This document shows, one piece after another, positions 30,633-39,581 of a DNA stretch of 52,246 nucleotides (positions are counted from its first letter, which is position 1; every line of letters begins with the position of its first letter). The position numbers were made by a program, and so were the translations under genes. This stretch comes from Gammaproteobacteria bacterium (lineage in GTDB: Bacteria > Pseudomonadota > Gammaproteobacteria > Pseudomonadales > Halieaceae): assembly GCA_003646405.1 (NCBI GenBank), contig QNFR01000004.1, positions 1 to 52,246 on the forward strand. Direction: 5' to 3'. A model generated the notes under the pieces. The model searched no databases. It saw nothing but the letters and a program-made list of their open reading frames with translations, and was not told the DNA's origin.

Positions 30633-31484
30633 TTAACCCATCGCCTCAACCAGGGCGCCCTGGTTTTCTAGCTGCATCGCGCGAATCTGTGTGACTTCCT
30701 GTAGCAATTCATCCAGGGGTGGCAGGTTGTAATCTCTCTCCAGCAGGGTCGGCAAGGGGCCCAGCCGCCGGTAAGCCTCCGCCAGCAGCGCCCACACCGG
30801 GTCGATTACATCGGCCCCGTGGGTATCCACTTTCAGGTCATCGGCCTCATCGTAGTGCCCCGCCACATGAATGTAACGGGCTCGCTGCAATGGCAGTGAG
30901 TCGAGAAACTCAATCGGGTCGTAGCTGTGATTGATACTGTTCACATAGATATTATTGACATCCAGCAGCAGGTCACATCCGCTCTCCTGAACCACCGCGG
31001 TGATAAATTCCGCCTCGCTCAACTCGGCGAGGGGCTGGGCATAGTAGGAGGCGTTTTCCAGGGCTATGGGCTGCCCTATGATGTCCTGCACCTGGTGCAC
31101 CCGAGCCGCCACGTGGTGCACAGCCTCCTCGGTAAAGGGGATGGGCAACAGATCGTAGAGATGCCCTTGTGCGGCGCAATAACTGAGATGTTCACTGTAC
31201 AGTGGCACGTCCATCTCGCACATCAAGTCGCGCACTGACCGCACCAGATCCTTATCGATTGGATCCGGCCCACCAATATCCAGTGACAAACCGTGTAATA
31301 CAATCGGATAGCGCTCCGCCAACTGCCGAAACTGCCTGCTGAAGCGACCACCGACGCCGATCCAGTTTTCCGGCGCAACCTCCATAAAATCTACCGCTCC
31401 CTGATACATGGATAGCAGCGGGCCCAACAGGGCCCGCCGCAGGCCGAGACCCGCTCCGTGGAATTTCCGGTGTTGCTCAGACAT
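30633..31484 (-). CDS. hvfB: HvfB/BufB-like multinuclear non-haem iron oxygenase RiPP maturase (MNIO, DUF692)
   Basis: A 283-residue TIM-barrel enzyme with all the DUF692 metal-site segments: HGLSLDIGG (His64), SEHLSY (Glu98/His99), ALENASYY (Glu143), [10 protein letters not shown] (Asp175, Asn177), [10 protein letters not shown] (His206, His210), DTHGADV (Asp220/His222), [14 protein letters not shown] (Glu249). Family members use two or three irons and O2 to convert cysteines in a precursor peptide to oxazolone-thioamide or 5-thiooxazole groups. Start ATG 31482-31484 overlaps the precursor stop (TAATG), giving coupled translation. Partners are the Cys-repeat precursor upstream and the DUF2063 protein downstream. 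Cytoplasmic; acts before export of the precursor. Confidence 0.95.
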   Translation of the reverse strand: MSEQHRKFHGAGLGLRRALLGPLLSMYQGAVDFMEVAPENWIGVGGRFSRQFRQLAERYPIVLHGLSLDIGGPDPIDKDLVRSVRDLMCEMDVPLYSEHLSYCAAQGHLYDLLPIPFTEEAVHHVAARVHQVQDIIGQPIALENASYYAQPLAELSEAEFITAVVQESGCDLLLDVNNIYVNSINHSYDPIEFLDSLPLQRARYIHVAGHYDEADDLKVDTHGADVIDPVWALLAEAYRRLGPLPTLLERDYNLPPLDELLQEVTQIRAMQLENQGALVEAMG

Positions 31485-31858
31485 TAGGAACCGCCGCAGC
31501 TACCTTCGCCTTCGGACTTGGCTTTGCCCTTATTAGCACCGCATTTACCTTCGCCGCAACTACCTTCAGTTTTAGCCTTCTTGTCGCCACAGCTACCCTC
31601 GGCTTTTTTATCGCCACAGCTACCCTCGGCTTTTTTATCGCCACAGCTACCCTCGGCTTTTTTATCGCCACAGCTACCTTCGCCCTTTTTGTCACCACAG
31701 TTACCTTCGGCGTCCTTACCATAGCTGGCGAGGTCGTAACCACCACTGAGTTGTTGCGCGGAAAAAGGATTCGTCTCGGCAGATACCATAGGAGCAACGG
31801 AAGTCGCCAAGAATGCTGCGCCTAGAGCGGCAGCGAGAGGTTTTTTAATTGGAGTCAT
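31484..31858 (-). CDS. hvfA: HvfA-like Cys-repeat RiPP precursor, secreted
   Basis: A 124-residue precursor. Residues 1-27 are a signal peptide ([21 protein letters not shown]). Residues 28-46 carry the conserved leader-like [12 protein letters not shown]. The core has eight cysteines (54, 63, 72, 81, 90, 101, 106, 121), each in a G-x-C-G context: EGNCGDKK, four [18 protein letters not shown] and a terminal EGSCGGS. EGKC-type cores are the modification sites in HvfA oxazolins and bufferins, which bind copper. Start ATG 31858 has AGGGAA six bases upstream; an in-frame ATG seven codons earlier has no such site. It leads the operon with the DUF692 enzyme. The many identical units, compared with one or a few in described members, are unusual. 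Confidence 0.93.
   Translation of the reverse strand: MTPIKKPLAAALGAAFLATSVAPMVSAETNPFSAQQLSGGYDLASYGKDAEGNCGDKKGEGSCGDKKAEGSCGDKKAEGSCGDKKAEGSCGDKKAKTEGSCGEGKCGANKGKAKSEGEGSCGGS
31592..31699. repeat. 27-bp tandem repeats in the hvfA core
   Basis: Three identical contiguous 27-bp units occupy 31592-31618, 31619-31645 and 31646-31672; a fourth, diverged unit follows at 31673-31699. Each encodes the nine residues of an EGSCGDKKA unit on the minus strand. There are no spacers, so this is a coding minisatellite and not a CRISPR. Confidence 0.95.
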
Positions 31859-31943
31859 GATGTATTCCCTGTAAGTCATTAAGATGTTGTATTACCATCC
31901 GAAGTGCCTTGGGGACCACTGCCACCTCAAGCATTCGTAAAAG

Positions 31944-31972
31944 TTATGACCGAGCATTAAACCGGAAGTTTC
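31944..31972 (-). promoter_or_regulatory. Possible ECF-sigma (RpoE-like) promoter of the hvfABC operon
   Basis: On the minus strand GAAACTT (31966-31972) and TCATAA (31944-31949) are spaced by 16 bp, close to the sigma-E pattern GAACTT-N16-TCnAA. The resulting start would lie about 80 nt before the precursor ATG. Related operons in other proteobacteria are driven by ECF sigma factors, which makes the match more plausible, but it is read by eye. Confidence 0.35.
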
Positions 31973-32024
31973 ATTACATTCCCATGGCAAGTAAAAAAAT
32001 TTTACAAATAAAAACCCTATATTA

Positions 32025-35000
32025 TTAGTGGTTTTTGTCAAGCCACTGGCGTACCACCCGCCACTGTTCCTGCAAGCGTTTCTGGGAAACCGCCTGGCGG
32101 GTGCCCAGGTTTTGAGCGAACAGCGATACCCGCAGCTCTTCCAACATCCAGCGATAGTGACTGGCTGGCGCGCACAGTAGAAGCAACCCGGGCCGCTCTC
32201 GCACCGAATCCCGGAGGGGCTGCGCCAGTATTTGCAGCAGTGCCGTGTGCTTCTGATCTTTGGCGTATTGACCGCTGAGACGCTCCACCCGGGTGCGCAG
32301 GGCTTTCAGGTAGCGTGGATACTGGGCCGACCACTCCCGGGGGGTATCGCGTTGAAACCCCGCCTGCAATAAATGCTGCAGTTGTTGCTCGATATCCTCC
32401 CGGGAATCCAGCCACTTGCCCGTATCAAGGCCCGCCAGCTTGTGCCGCAGCTCGGCCAGTACTTTAAGAAAATTCAGTAGTACAGCCTCCATCTCGTTAG
32501 CGCAGGTTATTACCTCACTCTTACCCGCTGCCAGTACTGTCCCAAACTCCGCTTCACCAAAGGGCAAGTCCTGATCCAGGCACATGGCCTGTACATAAGC
32601 CGCATCGATGAGATCCTCGATCAGGGCGGCCCGGTCCAGGCCGGCTCCCGCCAGTACCAGGTTGAACTCGTTGCCTCGCAACATCTGCTTGCGCAGATAC
32701 TTCACCTGCCCGGCACTGTCCAGACGCAGCAAACGCAATACGCCCAGGCGATGGCGTAAGCGGGCTTCGCCCGGATAATCGCAAAGTTCAATGGCAACTG
32801 TCTGGCCCTTGTCTACCAGTGCCGGGTAGGACACGATACCAACACCGGCCTGGCGGAAGCGCCACTCCCTGGGTAATTCCCCAAAATCCCAGCGGCTAAT
32901 CCCCTCCCTCGCCGGGGACTTTTGCTCACTGGAACTGATGCTCTGGCGCGTATCGCTGCGAAAGCGTTGGATAAGCTCACCCAGATCCCTGCCCTGCTCC
33001 ATCAAGCGGCCCCTGGCATCAACCACGCGCACGTTCATGCGGTAGTAGTCATCCAACTTCTCCAGGGCCCAATCATCGCGGCCCAGCGCAACCCCACCCA
33101 GGTGAGCCAGACAGTGTGACAACACATCCAGCAGATCCACATTATCCGGCTGTAACGCCGATAGTGCCTTGTCGACATAATCCGGCGCAGGCACCAGGCG
33201 TTTGCGCTTTTCCTTGGGCAGGCCCTTCACCAGTGCTATGCACTTCTCACGCAACAAACCGGGCACCAGCCAGTCGAAGCGAAAACGCGGTACGCGGTTT
33301 AGCAGTGCCACGGGCACAGTGACCGACACGCCGTCCGCAGCCTTGCCCGGTTCGAACTGATAGCTGAGCTTGAAGCGCATATCCTGCCACTGCAGATAGT
33401 CTGGAAACTGCTCCTCCACCGCCGCTCCGGGATCACGAGCCAGCAGGTTTTCCCGCACCATATGCAATGCTCGCTCTGCCTCCGGGTTGCGCTTCAACCA
33501 GGACTGCAAACGCCCGGAGGTATAGGCATCGTCCGGTAAACGTTCATCGTAGAATTCAAACTGAACATGTTCATCCGCCAGGATATCCCGACGCCGGGTG
33601 CGTGACTCCAGTTCTTCCAGCTGCCGTACCAGGCCGTGATTGTGCTGCAAAAAATCCGGGAACTGTCGGTAGTTACCCGCAATCAGGCCCTCACGAATCA
33701 GCAGTGCGCGACTTTCCGCCGGTGCCAGTGGGCCGTAGTGCACCGAGCGTTTGTCGGCCACGGTAAGGCCGTACAGGGTCAGTCGCTCATAGGCCATTAC
33801 CCGTCCGCTGCGCGACTGCCAGCGCGGCTGGGAGTAGTTGTGCTTAATCAGGTCCGGATTGATGCCGATGACCCATTGTGGGTCTATGGCACCGACTTCC
33901 CTGGCAAATACCCGGGAAGTCTCGACGATTTCCGCCGCCACCAACCACTTGGGTTTCTTGCGCGCCTGGGATGACCCCGGGAATATCTGCAACTTGCGGT
34001 TGCGGCTGCCCAGGTATTCCCGGCCCTCGTCAAACTGGGCGATGTTACTCAACAGGCCGTTCAACAGCGCCACATGCACACCCTGGTAGTTTTCCTCTTC
34101 GGGTATAGAAGCCCGCGGTTTCAACTGCTGCGTGCGACAGGCAATACTGAGCTGGCGATGAATATCGCGCCATTCGCGCATGCGCAGGAAAGACAGAAAC
34201 TCCCGCTTGCACAGTTTGCGCAGCTGGTTCTGACTCAAGGCCTGGCGCTGCTCTTCATAGTATCGCCACAGCGCCAGCCACGCCATGAAGTCCGAACGCG
34301 GGTGGCGAAAGCGCGCGTGCATCTGATCCGCCTGCTGCTGTTTGTCCGCCGGACGCTCCCGTGGATCCTGGACTGTCAGCGCGCTGGTAATCACCAGGAT
34401 TTCTTCCAGGCAACCCTGCTCGGCGGCGGCCAGCACCATGCGCGCCAGGCGTGGATCCACCGGTAAGCGAGCCATACGTTTGCCCACTGGGGTGAGCTTG
34501 CCAGCAGTGCTTACCGCGCCCAATTCTTCCAGCAACTTATAACCGTCGCGCACCAGGCGCGAGTCAGGCGGGTTGATAAAGGGGAAATTTTTCACCTCAC
34601 CCAGACCCAGGGTCAGCATCTGTAACACCACCGCCGCCAGGTTGGTGCGTTTGATTTCAGGGTCGGTGAATTCGGGTCGCGCCTTGAAATCCTCCTCGCT
34701 GTAAAGACGGATACAGACACCCGCCGACACCCGACCGCAACGCCCCTGCCGCTGGTTGGCGCTGGCCTGGGAAACAGGCTCAATGGGCAGGCGCTGCACC
34801 TTGGTGCGGTAACTGTAGCGACTGATACGCGCCTCGCCCGGATCGATCACATAGCGAATGCCGGGCACAGTGATCGACGTTTCCGCCACATTGGTAGCCA
34901 GGACAACGCGCGTACCCCGGCGCCGGGAGATGTCGAATACCCGGTTCTGTTCAGCCTGGCTGAGCCTGGCGTACAGGGGCAGAATATCCAGTGATGTGGC

Positions 35001-35765
35001 GCTGCGCAGCGCTCTGGCCAGCTCCCTTATATCGCGTTCCCCGGACAAAAACACCAGAATATCGCCACGCACGCCGAACTGTCCGGTATCGATATCTTCC
35101 ACCAGGGAAACAATCTGTTGCTGTACGCCCTCATCCTTATCCTCGGCAGAATTCAGGTATAAGGTCTGCACTGGGAAGGTGCGTCCGGAGACCTCGATAA
35201 CCGGCGCGTCATCAAAATGGCGGGAGAAACTCTCCACATCGATGGTGGCCGAGGTGATGATTACTTTCAGGTCGGGCCGCCGCTCCAGGATGCGCTTGAG
35301 GTAACCCAGCAGGAAGTCGATATTGAGACTGCGTTCGTGCGCCTCGTCAATAATGATAGTGTCGTATTTGCGCAACAATCGATCGCGCTGCATCTCTACC
35401 AGCAGGATACCGTCCGTCATCAGCTTGATGGCGGTGGCCTCGGAGACCTTGTCAGTGAAGCGCACCTGGTAGCCAACCAGCCCGCCCAGTTCCGTGTTTA
35501 ACTCCTGCGCAATACGCTGGGCCACGGTGCGCGCCGCCAATCGTCGCGGCTGGGTATGTCCTATCAACTGCCGCCTGCCACGGCCCAGTTCCAGGCAGAT
35601 TTTGGGTAGCTGGGTCGTCTTGCCCGAGCCGGTTTCGCCGGCAATTATCACCACCTGGTTTTCACGAATGGCGCGGGCAATCTCCTCTCGCCGCTCGGCG
35701 ATCGGTAGTTCTTCTGGATAAATGATTTCCGGAACACGTCTTTCGCGCCCTGGGGAGTCTCGCAT
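32025..35765 (-). CDS. hrpA: ATP-dependent RNA helicase HrpA
   Basis: A 1246-residue DEAH-box helicase, near the usual length of HrpA (about 1300). Walker A GETGSGKTTQLPK (about 42-54), DEAHERS, SATID, QRQGRCGRVSAGVCIRLYSEEDF and the HA2/OB regions are present. The long HrpA-specific C-terminal part (FPDYLQWQDMRFKLSYQFEPGKAADGVSVTVP, then a DUF3418-type region) ends in QAVSQKRLQEQWRVVRQWLDKNH. HrpA remodels RNA and rescues stalled or colliding ribosomes. Cytoplasmic. It is monocistronic, between the hvf operon promoter and a divergent MaoC gene. Confidence 0.97.
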   Translation of the reverse strand: MRDSPGRERRVPEIIYPEELPIAERREEIARAIRENQVVIIAGETGSGKTTQLPKICLELGRGRRQLIGHTQPRRLAARTVAQRIAQELNTELGGLVGYQVRFTDKVSEATAIKLMTDGILLVEMQRDRLLRKYDTIIIDEAHERSLNIDFLLGYLKRILERRPDLKVIITSATIDVESFSRHFDDAPVIEVSGRTFPVQTLYLNSAEDKDEGVQQQIVSLVEDIDTGQFGVRGDILVFLSGERDIRELARALRSATSLDILPLYARLSQAEQNRVFDISRRRGTRVVLATNVAETSITVPGIRYVIDPGEARISRYSYRTKVQRLPIEPVSQASANQRQGRCGRVSAGVCIRLYSEEDFKARPEFTDPEIKRTNLAAVVLQMLTLGLGEVKNFPFINPPDSRLVRDGYKLLEELGAVSTAGKLTPVGKRMARLPVDPRLARMVLAAAEQGCLEEILVITSALTVQDPRERPADKQQQADQMHARFRHPRSDFMAWLALWRYYEEQRQALSQNQLRKLCKREFLSFLRMREWRDIHRQLSIACRTQQLKPRASIPEEENYQGVHVALLNGLLSNIAQFDEGREYLGSRNRKLQIFPGSSQARKKPKWLVAAEIVETSRVFAREVGAIDPQWVIGINPDLIKHNYSQPRWQSRSGRVMAYERLTLYGLTVADKRSVHYGPLAPAESRALLIREGLIAGNYRQFPDFLQHNHGLVRQLEELESRTRRRDILADEHVQFEFYDERLPDDAYTSGRLQSWLKRNPEAERALHMVRENLLARDPGAAVEEQFPDYLQWQDMRFKLSYQFEPGKAADGVSVTVPVALLNRVPRFRFDWLVPGLLREKCIALVKGLPKEKRKRLVPAPDYVDKALSALQPDNVDLLDVLSHCLAHLGGVALGRDDWALEKLDDYYRMNVRVVDARGRLMEQGRDLGELIQRFRSDTRQSISSSEQKSPAREGISRWDFGELPREWRFRQAGVGIVSYPALVDKGQTVAIELCDYPGEARLRHRLGVLRLLRLDSAGQVKYLRKQMLRGNEFNLVLAGAGLDRAALIEDLIDAAYVQAMCLDQDLPFGEAEFGTVLAAGKSEVITCANEMEAVLLNFLKVLAELRHKLAGLDTGKWLDSREDIEQQLQHLLQAGFQRDTPREWSAQYPRYLKALRTRVERLSGQYAKDQKHTALLQILAQPLRDSVRERPGLLLLCAPASHYRWMLEELRVSLFAQNLGTRQAVSQKRLQEQWRVVRQWLDKNH

Positions 35766-35855
35766 CGTGCAGACCTGTCAGTAAGTTTTTTGCGCAGCTC
35801 AAACGCGGAAAATACGTTATGCTTCACGCTGCTTCAATCCCATGGAATCCACAAC

Positions 35856-36332
35856 ATGCCACAAATATGCAACTTCACCTACGATGAAATAACCGTAGGG
35901 CAAACGGCGACGTATTCCAAGTTGGTCCAGGAGCAGGACATACAGCTATTCGCTGCGGTCTCCGGGGATGTCAACCCGGTACACCTGGACGCCGACTTCG
36001 CCGCCGGCACCAGGTACAAGGGGCGCATTGCCCACGGCATGTTGACCGGCGCCATTATTTCGGCTGCCCTGGCCATGGAACTGCCCGGCCCGGGGACCAT
36101 CTACCTGAGCCAGTCCCTGCGTTTTCGTCTACCGGTAAAAATTGGTGACACTATCACGATCAAGCTGGAGGTCACCGACAAACAGGACAGGCGCCAGGTT
36201 GTGACCCTGAACTGCAAGGCCTACAACCAGAACGACAAATTGGTTGTCAGTGGCAGTGCTGAAGTAATGGCCCCCAGTGAAAAATTACTGATAGATTATC
36301 CCGCCAGGCCCCGTGTACGGATCGAGGGCTAG
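35856..36332 (+). CDS. MaoC-like (R)-specific enoyl-CoA hydratase (PhaJ-like)
   Basis: A 158-residue hot-dog-fold protein: YDEITVGQTATYSKLVQEQDIQLFAAVSGDVNPVHLDADFAAGTRYKGRIAHGMLTGAIISAAL. It contains the catalytic Asp/His of the hydratase-2 motif (SGDVNPVHLDxxxAxxTxFxxxIAHGML). The family converts trans-2-enoyl-CoA to (R)-3-hydroxyacyl-CoA, linking beta-oxidation to polyhydroxyalkanoate or fatty-acid synthesis. The start is ATG 35856 (GGAA upstream); the earlier in-frame start adds 22 unconserved residues. No PHA synthase is adjacent. Divergent from hrpA. Confidence 0.9.
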   Translation: MPQICNFTYDEITVGQTATYSKLVQEQDIQLFAAVSGDVNPVHLDADFAAGTRYKGRIAHGMLTGAIISAALAMELPGPGTIYLSQSLRFRLPVKIGDTITIKLEVTDKQDRRQVVTLNCKAYNQNDKLVVSGSAEVMAPSEKLLIDYPARPRVRIEG

Positions 36333-36530
36333 TGTACCGTGTACCGGGTCTTGAATTGCACCCTGACAACCTCGATCTATACGGGTCGATCAGTCTAATG
36401 CCCCCGGGTGCTCCGATCAACAAAGCCTAACTGTGAACTATGTCGCTATACTGGTAGCTGCGGCTGGTTCGGTGGACACGCATTCTGGTATTATACGGGT
36501 TGATAATTATGTGGAATCCTCTCGGTTACT

Positions 36531-37571
36531 GTGCTGTTTTCGATCATAAATGCCCTGTCTGGCAAAATTATTCGCTCAACATGGCCACTTTGCCACACGG
36601 CGATGGTGGTCTGTGCATTGCTGCTGCTGCTTCTGCCGCCGCCAGCCATCGCACAGACCGGGGCACTGGAAACTCTTACCACAGAGCGACAAATGCTCAC
36701 CCGCGAACTGGATCAGTACCAGAAAACCCTGGATATCCTGCAAACCGACGGCACGCCAGCTGCGCAAAGTAGCAATCCCGCCGTCAAAAAACTGGCGCAG
36801 GAAATGGTTAGTATCAGGGAGCGCCTTATCGTGATCACTGAACGGGAAGTTACCTTATTGCAGGAACGTATTCTCGCTGCCAGAACCGAATACACCGTCC
36901 CACCACATCCCGGCACTGAACCCGCCATAACAAAGGCGACCGAAAGCAAGGCGCCGCGCACCTACACCGCCGATTACACCCTGAAGCGGGAAGCTGAATA
37001 TGTAGAACGCTTGCACCGCCTGTTAGCGGGTTACTACGCTGAATTGCGGGAATCAGCCCGCACCCTGCCCACGGCGGAAGAAATCTCCCAGCGCGAAGCG
37101 GCACAACAGGATGCGCAAACACTGGCCAGAATACCCTTCAGCGTGGACAAAGTCCGGCTCAATGGCTCTGAGGGCAGCACTGCCCTGACCCAGATCACAC
37201 AACGCCTGATGGACCCAAGCATGCCCGAAAGCCGCCGGGATATCGCGCCGATCTGCTCCATCAAGACCCGCTTGTTCGGTTCCCTGATCGGCAGTGAGAC
37301 TCGCAGCCTCAAACCCGTGGGGAAACACCACTATGTTGCCAGAATACGACTGCAACCGGGCGATACTACCTTGAGTATTCTGGAGCATCGCTGGAAAGTG
37401 CGGGTACCGCAAAATTTCAACGCCAATGACTTCCTCATCACTCTGTACCGACCACCGGGCGACGCCCCTGAGTTACACGTATTCACCATCGACGATCTTA
37501 TGGCAGAAGAACGCCCCCACATCCCCGCCTGGCTGCCAGACGAACTGAAGATAAAATCCCTGGCCGGATGA
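36531..37571 (+). CDS. Exported coiled-coil protein of unknown function
   Basis: Not recognised. From a GTG start the 346-residue product has an N-terminal Lys/Arg region, then a hydrophobic segment VVCALLLLLLPPPAIA ending in a plausible cleavage site. An ATG at 36603 would give only the bare hydrophobic part. Residues about 45-125 are charged and heptad-like (LETLTTERQMLTRELDQYQKTLDILQ, VSIRERLIVITEREVTLLQERILAAR), predicting a coiled coil. The C-terminal half is a compact domain (RIPFSVDKVRLNGSEGSTALTQITQRL, CSIKTRLFGSLIGSET, HHYVARIRLQPGDTTLSILEHRWKVRVP). It overlaps mnmC by four bases, so it is translationally coupled with it, an odd partner for a periplasmic protein. Confidence 0.65.
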   Translation: MLFSIINALSGKIIRSTWPLCHTAMVVCALLLLLLPPPAIAQTGALETLTTERQMLTRELDQYQKTLDILQTDGTPAAQSSNPAVKKLAQEMVSIRERLIVITEREVTLLQERILAARTEYTVPPHPGTEPAITKATESKAPRTYTADYTLKREAEYVERLHRLLAGYYAELRESARTLPTAEEISQREAAQQDAQTLARIPFSVDKVRLNGSEGSTALTQITQRLMDPSMPESRRDIAPICSIKTRLFGSLIGSETRSLKPVGKHHYVARIRLQPGDTTLSILEHRWKVRVPQNFNANDFLITLYRPPGDAPELHVFTIDDLMAEERPHIPAWLPDELKIKSLAG

Positions 37572-39580
37572 GGCGCGAAAATACGCCCTGGCGCCCTGTA
37601 GAGCCGGCCTCCCTGCAATGGAACGACGCTGATGAGCCGTCCTCGACCGAATTCGGTGACGTCTACTATTCCCGAGACAACGGCCTGGAGGAAAGTCGCT
37701 ACGTCTTTGTGCAGGGCAACGACTTGCCCCAACGCTGGCGGCGACACTCCCGCAGACATTTTTGTATCGTCGAAACCGGATTTGGTACCGGCCTCAATTT
37801 CCTGCTGACATGGCAGGCCTGGCGCGAACTTCCAAAACCGCGCCCGGAATTACACTATCTGTCTATCGAGAAGCACCCCCTGGCCAGGGAGGACCTGGTC
37901 AGGGCACTGGCCAACTGGCCGACCCTGGAATCACTGGCCACAACCCTGCTTGATCACTACCCCGGTCTACTACCGGGACAACATCGTGTGCTATTAAATC
38001 GGGGGCGGATAACACTGGACCTGTGGTGGGAGGATGTGGCGCACGCACTGCCCGACCTGGCCAGTCAGGGGCGACCGCTGGTAGACGCCTGGTACCTCGA
38101 TGGCTTCGCACCGGCCTGTAATGCAGCCATGTGGTCCAGACCGGTGCTGCGCGCCGCAGCGAGGCTGAGCCATCCACAAGCGAGTTTCGCTACCTTTACC
38201 GCTGCCGGACAAGTGCGCCGGGATCTGACGGATGCCGGCTTCGAGGTGCGCAAGGCCCCCGGTTTTGAACGCAAACGGGAATGCCTGCGCGGCCACATAA
38301 AAAATACTGCCACTGCACCAGAGCCGACGACGTATACACCCTGGGACATTAGCGGCACTGTGACTGCCACACCTGCCAGGGTACTGGTTGTGGGCGGCGG
38401 CCTGGCCGGTTGCACCGTGGCCGCCGCACTTTCACGGCGTGGAATTTCCGTCACACTGCTGGAAAAGGGGAAACTGGCGAATGCGGGGTCCGGCAATGAC
38501 CAGGGTATTTTATATACCCGCCTTTCACGCAAGCACTCTTCGCTCACTGACTTTGCACTGCAGAGTTTTCGTTTCGCGTCACAATATTACCGCTCCATGT
38601 TCCAATCCGACCAACTCACCACAGGACTCGACGGCGCCCTGTGCGGCAGTTTTCACCAGAGCGACAACAGCTCGGAGTTGATCGCTCTTGGCGAGTCACT
38701 GGCACTGCTGCCGGAGCTGGCTCAGGTACTGGATGCGCAACAGGCGGAGGCGGTTCTGGGCATTGCACAACCCAGCGCCGGTTACTGGTACCCCGGGTCC
38801 GGTTGGCTGCGGCCGGTATCGGTGTGCCGCGCGCTGGTAGACGCCGGCAATATCGAGGTCATCGAAAACTGCGCTGAACTTACGTTGGAAACCGGGGCTG
38901 GAGAGTGGCGGGCTATGGTTAACGGCAGCGTAATAGCCAGTGCCCCCTGCGCCGTGGTGGCCACGGGTACGGCGGCTGCGACCATGCGACAACTCGCCTG
39001 GCTACCGGTGCAAGCCATTCGCGGCCAAACCACCCACCTACCCACAGCATCAGCGTTCGCAGGGCTGAGGGCCGCCCTGTGTCACAAGGGTTATATTGCA
39101 CCGGCCCGGGAAGGCGTGCATTGTATCGGCGCCACTTTCGATCTGCACGATGACGAACAGGCACTGCGGGAGTCGGATCACCACCACAACCTGGCATCAC
39201 TGGCAGATGCGGTGCCCGACTGGCGCGAAAACCTGGCAGCGGTGAACCCCGGGAAACTGGGAGGCCGTGTCGGCTATCGCTGTGCCAGCCCCGACTACTT
39301 GCCGATGGTGGGCCCCGCACCGGATGTAACAGCCTTCTTGCGCGACTATGCCCCGCTGCGCAAGAACGCCAGACAGACCATTGCTCTGGAGGGTGAATAT
39401 ATACCGGGACTATACCTCACCACCGCGCATGGCTCCCGGGGGCTCACCTCCGCCCCTCTGGCGGCAGAACTCCTGGCCAGTACAATCTGCGGCGAGCCCG
39501 CGCCACTGAGCCGCGAACTGTGCCGGGCCGTGGCGCCGGCGCGCTTCATCATGCGCGATCTTGCCCGTGGCAGGATATAG
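37568..39580 (+). CDS. mnmC: Bifunctional tRNA 5-methylaminomethyl-2-thiouridine biosynthesis protein MnmC
   Basis: A 670-residue two-domain enzyme finishing mnm5s2U34 in the wobble position of tRNAs. The N-terminal methyltransferase has ASLQWNDADEPSSTEFGDVYYSRDNGLEESRYVF and the SAM loop ETGFGTGLNFLLTW, with DAWYLDGFAPACNAAMWS. The C-terminal FAD oxidase begins at VLVVGGGLAGCTVAAALSRRG, then LEKGKLANAGSGNDQGILYTRLSR, and ends LYLTTAHGSRGLTSAPLAAELLAS. Domain order and length are as in E. coli MnmC. The start ATGAGG overlaps the preceding stop. Cytoplasmic. Confidence 0.97.
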   Translation: MRRENTPWRPVEPASLQWNDADEPSSTEFGDVYYSRDNGLEESRYVFVQGNDLPQRWRRHSRRHFCIVETGFGTGLNFLLTWQAWRELPKPRPELHYLSIEKHPLAREDLVRALANWPTLESLATTLLDHYPGLLPGQHRVLLNRGRITLDLWWEDVAHALPDLASQGRPLVDAWYLDGFAPACNAAMWSRPVLRAAARLSHPQASFATFTAAGQVRRDLTDAGFEVRKAPGFERKRECLRGHIKNTATAPEPTTYTPWDISGTVTATPARVLVVGGGLAGCTVAAALSRRGISVTLLEKGKLANAGSGNDQGILYTRLSRKHSSLTDFALQSFRFASQYYRSMFQSDQLTTGLDGALCGSFHQSDNSSELIALGESLALLPELAQVLDAQQAEAVLGIAQPSAGYWYPGSGWLRPVSVCRALVDAGNIEVIENCAELTLETGAGEWRAMVNGSVIASAPCAVVATGTAAATMRQLAWLPVQAIRGQTTHLPTASAFAGLRAALCHKGYIAPAREGVHCIGATFDLHDDEQALRESDHHHNLASLADAVPDWRENLAAVNPGKLGGRVGYRCASPDYLPMVGPAPDVTAFLRDYAPLRKNARQTIALEGEYIPGLYLTTAHGSRGLTSAPLAAELLASTICGEPAPLSRELCRAVAPARFIMRDLARGRI

Positions 39581-39581
39581 C

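Noticed and set aside
31565-31726. CRISPR array in the repeated DNA
   Set aside because: Units are contiguous without spacers, keep codon phase and encode the HvfA core; no cas genes are present.
31477-31797. Alternative repeat-rich frames over hvfA
   Set aside because: They lack a signal peptide and ribosome site; the HvfA frame has both and the family motifs.
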